From NCBI GenBank assembly GCA_026713285.1, contig JAPOOT010000270.1, positions 1 to 10,549 of the forward strand: a stretch of 10,549 nt of DNA. Direction: 5' to 3'. The position numbers were made by a program, and so were the translations under genes. Every line of letters begins with the position of its first letter. Position 1 is the first letter of the stretch. The notes beneath the pieces are model-generated. The model was not told where the DNA came from. It saw only the letters and a program-made list of their open reading frames with translations, and ran no database searches. The stretch is from Gemmatimonadota bacterium (GTDB lineage Bacteria; JAAXHH01). This document shows positions 1-7,564 of the stretch, piece after piece.

Positions 1-984
1 CGCATCGAAGCCTTCCGGGAAGGACGGGAGAAGATCCTGGCCGAAGTGCGCAAGGTGATCACCGGCCAGGAAGAGGTCCTGGAGCAGGTGCTGATCGCTC
101 TGTTCGCGGGAGGCCACTGCCTCGTGACCGGCATGCCAGGGCTCGCAAAGACGCTGCTCATCAAGACCTTCGCGCAGGTATTGGACCTGGAGTTCCGGCG
201 AATCCAGTTCACGCCCGACCTCATGCCAGCAGACATCACCGGAACGGAGATCCTGGAGGAGGACAAGGCCACGGGGCAGCGTCGGATGAACTTCATCAAA
301 GGCCCGATATTCGGCAATATCGTGTTGGCCGATGAAATCAACCGCACACCGCCCAAGACCCAGGCCGCCCTGCTCGAGGCCATGCAGGAACACCGCGTGA
401 CCGCGGGCGGCACGACTTTCCAGCTGGATGAACCCTTCTTCGTCCTCGCCACCCAGAATCCCATCGAACTGGAAGGTACCTATCCCCTGCCCGAAGCCCA
501 GCTCGACCGGTTCATGTTCAACATCCACATCGACTATCTGGAGGAAGACGACGAGGTGGCGGTGGCCCGCTCGACGACCTCTGCCGAAACGGCCTCGGTC
601 GACACAGTCCTGTCGGGCAAGGTAGTCGGGGAGTACCAGCGGCTTGTCAGGGAAGTCCTTGTCTCCGAGCAGGTTGCGCGGTACGCCGTACGCCTGGCAT
701 CCTCGAGCAGACCCTCCAGCGGGGAAGCGCCGGATTTCGTCGAAAACTGGGTTTCGTGGGGGGCCGGCCTGCGCGCCTCCCAGTACCTGATCCTGGGCGC
801 CAAGGCCAGGGCGCTGCTCGACGGCCGGGGACACGTTTCCTGCGACGACATCCGCTCACTCGCCCATCCGGTCCTGCGCCACCGCATCCTGACGAATTTC
901 TACGCGGAGGCGGAGAAGATAACGCCCGAACACATCGTAGATCGGCTGCTCGGTACCGTTCCGGCGCCGCAGTCCGGCATGTAA
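1..984 (+). CDS. MoxR-family AAA+ ATPase (5' end cut off by window)
   Basis: The reading frame is open from base 1, and conserved MoxR sequence is already present before the first possible start (GTG at 46). The gene therefore begins upstream of the window. Counted from that GTG, residues 29-36 (GMPGLAKT) are the Walker A motif. VLADE at 93-97 is Walker B, ATQNP at 135-139 carries the sensor-1 Asn, and LDRF at 153-156 holds the probable arginine finger. The C-terminal third matches the MoxR helical lid domain. MoxR proteins form hexameric cytosolic ATPases that work with VWA-domain partners as chaperones, often for metal loading or for assembly of enzymes and envelope complexes. The DUF58 partner follows after 28 bases, which supports a shared operon and function. 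The family assignment is firm. The substrate is not known. Confidence 0.95.
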   Translation, partial: RIEAFREGREKILAEVRKVITGQEEVLEQVLIALFAGGHCLVTGMPGLAKTLLIKTFAQVLDLEFRRIQFTPDLMPADITGTEILEEDKATGQRRMNFIKGPIFGNIVLADEINRTPPKTQAALLEAMQEHRVTAGGTTFQLDEPFFVLATQNPIELEGTYPLPEAQLDRFMFNIHIDYLEEDDEVAVARSTTSAETASVDTVLSGKVVGEYQRLVREVLVSEQVARYAVRLASSSRPSSGEAPDFVENWVSWGAGLRASQYLILGAKARALLDGRGHVSCDDIRSLAHPVLRHRILTNFYAEAEKITPEHIVDRLLGTVPAPQSGM

Positions 985-1012
985 TCAAGCACTCAAGCGC
1001 AACGGCACTGCC

Positions 1013-1978
1013 ATGGCTGAAGTCCCGCGGTTTTTGGATCCGAATCCCCTTTCCCGCCTGTCCTCGATGGAGATGCGCGCCCGCATCGTGGTCGAAGGAT
1101 TCGTGTCCGGTCTCCACAAGAGTCCGTACCGGGGTTTCGGCGTTGAGTTCGTGGAATACAGGCAGTATACGCCGGGCGACGACGTCCGGCACGTGGATTG
1201 GAAAACCGTGGCGCGGTCGGACCGGTACTACGTCAAGGAGTACGAGGACGAAACCAACCTGCAGTGCGTGGTCTTGCTCGATTGCAGCGCGTCCATGGGT
1301 TATCGATCCGGGCAGTCCGGGCGGTCCGGGCGGTCCGGGCGGTCGGGGCAGTCAGGGCAGTCAGGGCAGTCCATGCGGTCCGGAGGATTGAACAAGCTCG
1401 AATACGGTTCGTATCTGGCGGCTTCCCTGGCACATCTGATCATGCGGCAGGGAGACGGCGTGGGGCTCGTCACCTTCGACCAGGCCGTCCGGGATTATCT
1501 CCCGCCCAGTTCGAAGAACACCCAGCTGCCGGCCATTCACACCATGCTCGATGGACTGCGCGCCTCCGAAGGGACCGATATCGGCAAACCCCTGCATGAA
1601 CTTGCCGAATCGATATCCAGGCGGGGACTGGTCATCCTGATTTCCGATCTGATCGATGACGTCGATGAAATGATGAATGCCCTGATGCACTTCCGTTTCA
1701 AGGGACACGAGGTGCTGGTGTTCCATATCGTCGATCGGGAAGAACTCGATTTCTCCTTCACGGAGACGGCAAGGTTCGACGATCCAGAGACCGGCGAGCG
1801 GATCACGGTCACGCCTTCGGCCATTCGCGAAGACTATATGGATGCCGTCCGGACGTTCATGGAGTCGATCAGGACCGGTTGCGCAAAGATCAAGGTCGAC
1901 TACGAGCGCATGGAAACCGAAAGACCGCTGGATTATGCGCTGTTCTCCTATCTGAGCAGGCGCATGGTGAAGCGATAA
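1013..1978 (+). CDS. DUF58 family protein (VWA-like fold, MoxR partner)
   Basis: The protein has 321 residues and no evident signal peptide or membrane segment, so it is probably cytosolic. The N-terminal block with GLHKSPYRGFGVEF (33-46), YRQYTPGDD (49-57) and VDWK (61-64) is the DUF58 signature. A VWA-like fold follows with a complete metal-ion-dependent adhesion site: DCSAS at 90-94, the Thr of GTD at 188, and the Asp of ISD at 212. DUF58 genes commonly sit next to moxR, and the ATPase is thought to act on or through them. The start at 1013 fits the usual DUF58 N terminus, but no convincing Shine-Dalgarno lies in the 28-base gap, so translation may be coupled to moxR. The odd feature is a Ser-Gly-Gln/Arg repeat at residues 100-120, directly after the metal site, in a loop that is usually short in the family. 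Confidence 0.93.
   Translation: MAEVPRFLDPNPLSRLSSMEMRARIVVEGFVSGLHKSPYRGFGVEFVEYRQYTPGDDVRHVDWKTVARSDRYYVKEYEDETNLQCVVLLDCSASMGYRSGQSGRSGRSGRSGQSGQSGQSMRSGGLNKLEYGSYLAASLAHLIMRQGDGVGLVTFDQAVRDYLPPSSKNTQLPAIHTMLDGLRASEGTDIGKPLHELAESISRRGLVILISDLIDDVDEMMNALMHFRFKGHEVLVFHIVDREELDFSFTETARFDDPETGERITVTPSAIREDYMDAVRTFMESIRTGCAKIKVDYERMETERPLDYALFSYLSRRMVKR
1310..1381 (+). repeat. In-frame 9-base tandem repeat inside the DUF58 gene
   Basis: Seven consecutive 9-base units of the form GGG-CRG-TCN span 1310-1372, and a degenerate eighth (ATGCGGTCC) runs to 1381. The middle codon reads CAG, CGG, CGG, CGG, CAG, CAG, CAG. The last codon is TCC, TCC, TCC, TCG, TCA, TCA, TCC. The product is a Gly-Gln/Arg-Ser linker after the metal-binding motif. 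Similar neighbouring units in blocks suggest growth by local duplication or slippage (inference). Because the unit is a multiple of three, any change in copy number keeps the frame. Confidence 0.95.
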
Positions 1979-2004
1979 GGTAAGCTCCCGCATCGGGTTA
2001 CGTC

Positions 2005-4077
2005 ATGGATCTGGCCTTCCTCAACGTTACTTTTCTATTTGCGGCCCTGGGCGCGGCGATACCGCTGATCCTGCATCTGGTCAGAAGACAGCGGGCCGGG
2101 ATCCATGTCTTCAGCATGGTCCGTTTCCTCGTCTCGACCCAGCGGGCCGTCGTTCGCCAGCAGAAAATCCGGCGACTTCTACTACTGCTGCTTCGCATGG
2201 CGGCCTGCGCGCTCCTGGCCGTGATATTCGCACGGCCCTTCGTCCGGGATCAGGACGAATCCTTCTTTACGGGCACCCAGCCTGAAGCAGTGGCGATTCT
2301 GGTCGATACTTCCTACAGCATGGCATACGGGAATCGCCTCGCCCTGGCCAGGCGCAGGGCCGCGGAAGTCGTGAATGCATTGCAATCCGGCGACCAGGTC
2401 GCCCTGCTGACCTTCGCCGTTCAGGCCAGGGTCGTGCGGGAACTCGGGCCGGACCATTCCGGACTGCCCGCCCTGTTGGACAACGGGATCAATTCTACTT
2501 TCGAAGGAACGGACTACGTTGAAGCGCTGCGCGCCGCCGACGATCAACTGAGCGGGGCGGACTTCGACAAACGCACCCTCTACCTGGTGTCCGATTTTCA
2601 GCAGTCCGGATGGAATCCGCGGTCGGCCGGATGGAAACTCAGTCCGGGCGTTCAGCTCAGGCTGATCGACGTCGGGGACGACCAGGATGGCAATACGGCC
2701 GTCACCGGGGTGGAAATACCGGCCGCGCTCTCGGTCGAGAACCGGACCCTCGACGTGGTCGTCCGGGTCCGGAACTACGGGCAGGCGCCAGTCCGGGACG
2801 AACTCACGCTTCGAGTCAACGGGAACGCAATCGAGAAGCGGCTGGTCGATATTGCTCCGCACTCAGGCCGGTTGGAGAACTTCAGGCACACTTTTGAACC
2901 GGCAACGAATACGGGCGAGGTGATCCTGGGAGATGACGAGCTACCGGTGGACAACCGGTTTTACTTCACCGTGAATGCGCCTGCTCCCGTACGGGTTCTC
3001 TGCCTGGAGGAGCGCAGGCGCCCGAACCGTCCGTCGGAAGCCGCATACTACCTGTCCCAGGCCCTGTCGCTGCGCCAGGATCCCCCGGTCGTGGTAGACG
3101 TGCGATCCCCCCGTGCGATGCCCGAAGTCGATCCCGCGCAATACGACGTGGTCATTTCGTCCAACCTGTCCGTCCTGCCGCGGAGCGCGAAGACCATGCT
3201 GACCGGCTATGTACGTTCGGGCGGAAGCTTGATAATCGCCTTGAATTCCGCCGTTTCTCCCGATATATTCCATTCGTCCTTCGGCGAACTGCTGCCCGGA
3301 CGCATCGAGTCTTTGTCATCCCCAGACGCCCCACGCGACCGGTACCGGCTGTTGACCGGCGTGAACTACCAGCATCCGGTCTTTCAGCCCTTCTCCGGTC
3401 CCCGGCACGGTGATTTCGGCACGGTACGGTTTTACAGGACGGCCCGGTTCGAGCCCGACTCCTCGTCGTCGGTTCCGGCGCGGTTCGACGACGGCAGCGC
3501 CGCGGTAGCGGAGCAGTCACTGGGAAACGGCCGCACGTTCCTGGTCCTGACCACCTTCGATCTTTCGTGGACCGACTTTCCCATACGCGAGGTATTCGTA
3601 CCTTTTCTATACGAGAGTATCGACTACCTGGCTTCCCGCGGGTCCATGCACGGACGCGGGACCGATTTGTACCGGCTGGCGGGGGAGGCCGTAAGACTGC
3701 CGGAAGATGCACGGCACGTTGAAGTTCCATCCGGCGAGCGGATCCCGGCGGAAGCGTCGCAGTCGGGAACGAAGCTGTTCACGCGGACGGAGAGACCGGG
3801 GTTGTACCGGGTACAGTCGGAAGGAGCCCAGCACGCTTTCGCGGTCAACCTCGACACCCGTGAATCCGACTTTACGAGGTTGGACATGGAATCCTTCGCA
3901 TCTGCGCTGATCAATCCCGTGGCCCGGAGCCCGGAGTCGCGGGAAACGGAGACGCTGGCCAGGCTGGCCCTGGACGCCGAAGTGGAGCGCCGCCAGCGAC
4001 TCTGGTGGTTTCTCGGATTCACGCTGATCGCACTGGTCCTCGGAGAAACTTTCCTGGCAAACCGAACGCACAGGTGA
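2005..4077 (+). CDS. BatA-like VWA domain membrane protein
   Basis: The protein has 690 residues. Residues 1-80 match the BatA N-terminal membrane domain: a hydrophobic helix at about 4-26, a basic loop rich in Arg, and a second helix at about 57-79. A VWA domain follows at about 95-225 with a full metal site: DTSYS at 101-105, the Thr of GTD at 169, and the Asp of VSD at 197. Residues 230-310 look like a CARDB/Ig-like beta domain. Residues 325-545 resemble the glutamine-amidotransferase-like fold common in these proteins. A final membrane helix lies at about 665-685. The positive-inside rule puts the VWA and later domains outside the cytoplasmic membrane. The gene starts 26 bases after the DUF58 gene without a clear Shine-Dalgarno, but its N terminus fits the family. 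Bat proteins are linked to oxygen and stress tolerance in some bacteria. The exact role here is unknown. Confidence 0.9.
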   Translation: MDLAFLNVTFLFAALGAAIPLILHLVRRQRAGIHVFSMVRFLVSTQRAVVRQQKIRRLLLLLLRMAACALLAVIFARPFVRDQDESFFTGTQPEAVAILVDTSYSMAYGNRLALARRRAAEVVNALQSGDQVALLTFAVQARVVRELGPDHSGLPALLDNGINSTFEGTDYVEALRAADDQLSGADFDKRTLYLVSDFQQSGWNPRSAGWKLSPGVQLRLIDVGDDQDGNTAVTGVEIPAALSVENRTLDVVVRVRNYGQAPVRDELTLRVNGNAIEKRLVDIAPHSGRLENFRHTFEPATNTGEVILGDDELPVDNRFYFTVNAPAPVRVLCLEERRRPNRPSEAAYYLSQALSLRQDPPVVVDVRSPRAMPEVDPAQYDVVISSNLSVLPRSAKTMLTGYVRSGGSLIIALNSAVSPDIFHSSFGELLPGRIESLSSPDAPRDRYRLLTGVNYQHPVFQPFSGPRHGDFGTVRFYRTARFEPDSSSSVPARFDDGSAAVAEQSLGNGRTFLVLTTFDLSWTDFPIREVFVPFLYESIDYLASRGSMHGRGTDLYRLAGEAVRLPEDARHVEVPSGERIPAEASQSGTKLFTRTERPGLYRVQSEGAQHAFAVNLDTRESDFTRLDMESFASALINPVARSPESRETETLARLALDAEVERRQRLWWFLGFTLIALVLGETFLANRTHR

Positions 4078-4080
4078 CCC

Positions 4081-7000
4081 ATGACATCTGAACGTTCCAT
4101 CCTGCAAACCTGCCTGCGCAGCGTCCTTCGCCGCTGGCGTCTCATGCTGGTCTTCCGAGGCGTCTCGGTGCTCGCGATCGCCGGTGTGATGCTATTCATT
4201 TGTGGCGTGGCGGCCCTGCATTTGTTTGATCCCGCAGTATTCGCCCGCATCCTTTTCCTGGCCGGCGCCACGGGAGCCCTCGGTTGGCTCGCATACCGGT
4301 TCCTGCTCGTTCCGCTTCGCCGAACGCCTACGGACCTGCAGGTCGCCCGTTACATCGAAGAACGGCATCCCGCCTTGAACGACGCCTTCGTCAGCGCCGT
4401 GGAATACGGCCATGGTCATCTTCGAAGACCGCAGAAGGTCCTCATGGACCAACTTCTGGCGCACGTCGCCGACTACACCGAGCAGATCGACTTCAAAAAG
4501 ATCGTAGACCGGAAGCGCTACTTTACCCTCCAGGCGGCTGCTGCCGGAGCCGCCCTCGTACTTGTCGGCCTTGTCCTCCTGGAACCCGGGTTTTTCGGCC
4601 GTTCCGCCCTTCGCCTGGTGTCGTGGACCCAAGCGGAACCGGCCGCTCCCGGAGGCATCCGTGTAGAGCCCGGCGACACGCGGGTCAGGCGGGGGGAAAG
4701 CCTGGACGTTACCGCCGTACTGGGCAGCGGTCTGACCCCGGACCCGAACCTGTTCGTCCGATTCGGCAATGGCGAAAACTGGTCGACGCTGGATCTGTAT
4801 GAGACGGATGGCGAACGGACCTTCTCGAACCGCATCCACGGCATCAGCGAGGACGCCCGGTATTACGTCGCCGTGACCGGAACCCGGTCGAAAGAATTCC
4901 ACATTGCAGCGATCGATCCGCCCTATGTCGAACGGATCGACGCCCGGTATGTCTTCCCGGCATACACTGAGCTGGCCGCGAAGGTCGAGGAAGACCGCGG
5001 GGACATCACGGCGCCGGTGGACACGCGGGTCGCCCTGCGCATCACGGCGAGCAAGGCGGTGCGTTCCGCCGAGTTGCGCTTCAGCAACGGTCGCGCGTTG
5101 GAACTCGCAGTTACCGGGACAGACCTCGGGGGATCGTTCGTCGTGCGCGAGGATCTCTCCTATTCCATACACCTGGTGGACTCGGACGACTTCGCAAATG
5201 ACGACCCGGTGGAATACTACGTCCGGGCGCTGCAGGACCGGGCGCCCAGGGTGACCATCCTCGAACCGAAGCGAGACACACGGGTTTCTCCTGTCGATGA
5301 AGTGACCATCCGCGCCGAGGCCGTGGATGATTTCGGCCTATCGACCTTCTCTCTCAATTACGCGGTGAACGGCGGCGAGGAAGTCCTGGTGGACCTGGGC
5401 GCGCCGCAGGACGAATCGAGCGGCACGGTCTGGGAAGGGGAACATGTGGTCTACCTGGAGAATCTTTCGGTCCAGCCGGGCGATTTCGTCGCCTATTACG
5501 CGGCGGCGGGTGATCGCCGGAGCGAGGGCGGCACGTCCGCGACGGACATATACTTTATCGAAATCACGCCTTTCGATGCGTCCTACCGGCAGGGCGAGGG
5601 CGGAAGCGGTGGCGGAGGAGGAGGCGCCGGGAACGACGTGATGCAGACGAGACAGCTTTCTCGCAAGCAGAAGGAGATCATCTCGGCCACGTGGCGCGTA
5701 AAGAGAACGCTCGCGTCAGTCCCCGGGACGGAGGTAGCGGAAGACCTCGAGGCGATCGCCGAGGTCCAGGACGCACTTAGGAGCCAGGCGGATGAAGCGC
5801 TCGCGTTCATGCGGTTCACGGTCGGGATTTCGAGTGAGTCCATGGAAATGGTCGAAACGCTGGAACTGGCGCTGGAACCGATGTCGGGCGCCTCCGAAGC
5901 GCTGCGGTCCGGTTCGGTCGACGATGCCCTGGTCCACGAGCGTTTAGCGCTTATGTACCTTACGAGGCTCGATGCGCTGATGCGGGATTTCACGGTGAAC
6001 AGGGCACGCGGCATGGCGGGCAGGGCTCCGCTGGACTTTTCCGACACCTCCGAACTCGAGCTGGAGGATGAAAGGAACAGGTACGAGGAACCCGATCAGC
6101 CGGCCCTGGATCGTCAGCGGGAGCGGAGCATCGAAGAGCACCATCAACGCGTCCAGGACCTGGCCCGGCGCCAACAACAACTGAATAACCAGCTCCGGGA
6201 GCTGACGGAGGTGGAAGATCGCCAGGAAGCCGAACGCCGCAGGGAATTGGACCGTCTGACCAGGACGCAGCGTGAGCTCAGGGAAGAGACGGAGGAAATT
6301 GCGCGAACGCTCTCCGGGAACCGGACCGATCCGGCCAATCGGGACCCGCGATCGGGCTCCCCCGGTCCCATGCTGGAGCAAGCGAACCAGGATCTGCGTG
6401 ACAGCTCCGAGTCGATGGGCGAAACGATCGAGCAGCTGCGCAGGAACCAGCTGCGGCCAGCAGCGGAAGACGGCGCTCAGAGCGCACAGCATCTGGCCGA
6501 CGCGTCCAGACAACTGCAGCGGGCGCAGGGGGAGTCGCTGGAGCGGCTGGCGCGGGAAGCGGTCAAACAGGCGGATCAGCTGGCTGTCCGGCAGGAACAA
6601 CTCGAACGGAACGTCAACGCGTTGAAAGAGGAGAAGGATAACGGCTTCGAGGGTATCATCAACCGTTTGGACGCGATCGAATCGCGGCGCGGCGGCCTGG
6701 ACCTGGAGTCGGATACGCGGCGCCTGGACCGTTTTGTGCGCGAACGGTTGAGGGGGGTCGAAGCGGCAAAGGACGAAATCCGTTCCGACCTCGAACGGCT
6801 GGAGGGCGACCTGGATCACCTCGCCCGGAGTTCGTCCCGTGCGCAGGCCGGGACGGCGGCGGCCGCGGATCGGGCCAGCGAGATGATCGATGACGAGCGG
6901 CTGATAGAACAGATCGAGCAATCGAAGCGCCTTTTGAGACGGGACACCCTGGACCGGTCCGCCCTCAGGGAATCGGAAATCTCCGAAGCAATGGACCGGC

Positions 7001-7506
7001 TGGCGGAACAGGTCCGTACCGCCCGGGACAAGCTGATTACCCGGGACATGGATCACCTGTCCAGTACGCAGGAAAGCGCGCGGGACGCCATGTCCGAATG
7101 GCAAAACCTGCAACGGCAGCTTTTCAGATTGAACCGCGGCATTCCCAATACCGAGACCCTGGACCAGATTTCCCGGGATTACCAGCGTCAGTTGCAGCGC
7201 CTTCAGGATCTTTCGGGCCAGGTTCCGCAGATGTCCGGGGAAACGCGGCAGTTGCAGAACGATCTGGACCGGGCGCGCTCCCTCGGCAATGAACCGTGGA
7301 AGATCGACCGGGGCCAATGGAACGAACTCCATCTCAACCTGGCCCGCAGTCTTGGTGATTTTTACGACGGGCTGCGCGCGGAGGTAAGGGACATGCGCCG
7401 AAGGGAGCGTCTCTACCTGGCCCGGGAAGAGGATGTCCCCCCGGGATACAGGGACCTCGTGAACGACTATTTCGAGAAGCTCTCAAAGAACGGAGACAGC
7501 AACTGA
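4081..7506 (+). CDS. DUF4175-type membrane-anchored coiled-coil protein
   Basis: The 1141-residue product starts 3 bases after the previous stop. The sequence AGGTGA at that stop can serve as ribosome binding site, so translational coupling is likely. Hydrophobic helices lie at about 22-46, 54-76 and 148-168. With the basic N terminus inside, everything after 168 is predicted to be outside the cytoplasmic membrane. Residues about 190-497 look like consecutive beta (Ig-like) domains. A Gly-rich hinge (505-517) leads to a helical region. From about 676 to 1065 it is dominated by Gln, Arg, Glu and Leu in heptad-like order, a long coiled coil broken by short Pro/Gly segments near 745-765. The C terminus (VPPGYRDLVNDYFEKLS, 1119-1135) is a conserved ending in this family. 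The DUF4175 assignment rests on overall architecture and operon position. No enzymatic motif is seen, so a scaffold or envelope-spanning role is inferred. Confidence 0.82.
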   Translation: MTSERSILQTCLRSVLRRWRLMLVFRGVSVLAIAGVMLFICGVAALHLFDPAVFARILFLAGATGALGWLAYRFLLVPLRRTPTDLQVARYIEERHPALNDAFVSAVEYGHGHLRRPQKVLMDQLLAHVADYTEQIDFKKIVDRKRYFTLQAAAAGAALVLVGLVLLEPGFFGRSALRLVSWTQAEPAAPGGIRVEPGDTRVRRGESLDVTAVLGSGLTPDPNLFVRFGNGENWSTLDLYETDGERTFSNRIHGISEDARYYVAVTGTRSKEFHIAAIDPPYVERIDARYVFPAYTELAAKVEEDRGDITAPVDTRVALRITASKAVRSAELRFSNGRALELAVTGTDLGGSFVVREDLSYSIHLVDSDDFANDDPVEYYVRALQDRAPRVTILEPKRDTRVSPVDEVTIRAEAVDDFGLSTFSLNYAVNGGEEVLVDLGAPQDESSGTVWEGEHVVYLENLSVQPGDFVAYYAAAGDRRSEGGTSATDIYFIEITPFDASYRQGEGGSGGGGGGAGNDVMQTRQLSRKQKEIISATWRVKRTLASVPGTEVAEDLEAIAEVQDALRSQADEALAFMRFTVGISSESMEMVETLELALEPMSGASEALRSGSVDDALVHERLALMYLTRLDALMRDFTVNRARGMAGRAPLDFSDTSELELEDERNRYEEPDQPALDRQRERSIEEHHQRVQDLARRQQQLNNQLRELTEVEDRQEAERRRELDRLTRTQRELREETEEIARTLSGNRTDPANRDPRSGSPGPMLEQANQDLRDSSESMGETIEQLRRNQLRPAAEDGAQSAQHLADASRQLQRAQGESLERLAREAVKQADQLAVRQEQLERNVNALKEEKDNGFEGIINRLDAIESRRGGLDLESDTRRLDRFVRERLRGVEAAKDEIRSDLERLEGDLDHLARSSSRAQAGTAAAADRASEMIDDERLIEQIEQSKRLLRRDTLDRSALRESEISEAMDRLAEQVRTARDKLITRDMDHLSSTQESARDAMSEWQNLQRQLFRLNRGIPNTETLDQISRDYQRQLQRLQDLSGQVPQMSGETRQLQNDLDRARSLGNEPWKIDRGQWNELHLNLARSLGDFYDGLRAEVRDMRRRERLYLAREEDVPPGYRDLVNDYFEKLSKNGDSN

Positions 7507-7512
7507 AGGCAT

Positions 7513-7548
7513 CGGCCGGCGGTCCCGGAAACCTTAAGACCGCGGCCG
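7513..7548 (+). terminator. Bulged GC-rich stem-loop after the MoxR operon
   Basis: The left arm at 7513-7524 (CGGCCGGCGGTC) pairs with the right arm at 7538-7548 (GACCGCGGCCG), giving 11 base pairs with one bulged G and a 13-base loop. It begins 7 bases after the stop of the coiled-coil gene and ends 16 bases before the deacetylase ATG. No T-run follows, so it is not a classical intrinsic terminator. It may end or attenuate transcription, protect a 3' end, or limit translation of the next gene. The pairing is seen in the sequence. The role is inferred. Confidence 0.5.
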
Positions 7549-7564
7549 CCTGTATCTCCACACC

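Noticed and set aside
46..48. GTG at 46 as the true start of the MoxR gene.
   Set aside because: Upstream codons in the same frame are open to base 1 and look like MoxR N-terminal helix sequence. The motif around KVITGQEE is internal in complete MoxR proteins.
1310..1372. Tandem repeat as a CRISPR array.
   Set aside because: Units are 9 bases, contiguous without spacers, and continue the reading frame of a conserved protein.
756..1391. Frame-shifted + strand frame ending in a collagen-like Gly-Ser/Gly-Pro tract.
   Set aside because: The collagen look comes only from reading the 9-base repeat in another frame. The frame overlaps the true MoxR and DUF58 genes.
1361..1993. - strand open frame of 210 codons.
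   Set aside because: Antisense to the DUF58 gene, which has clear motifs throughout. The antisense product has none.
4192..5172. Open frame on the - strand of 326 codons.
   Set aside because: Fully antisense to the N-terminal half of the DUF4175-type gene, without recognisable motifs or ribosome binding site.
5944..7332. Long open frame on the - strand opposite the coiled-coil gene (462 codons).
   Set aside because: It lies wholly inside the real gene. Its product shows no family motif, and the open frame follows from GC-rich codon bias and the repetitive charged codons of the sense gene.
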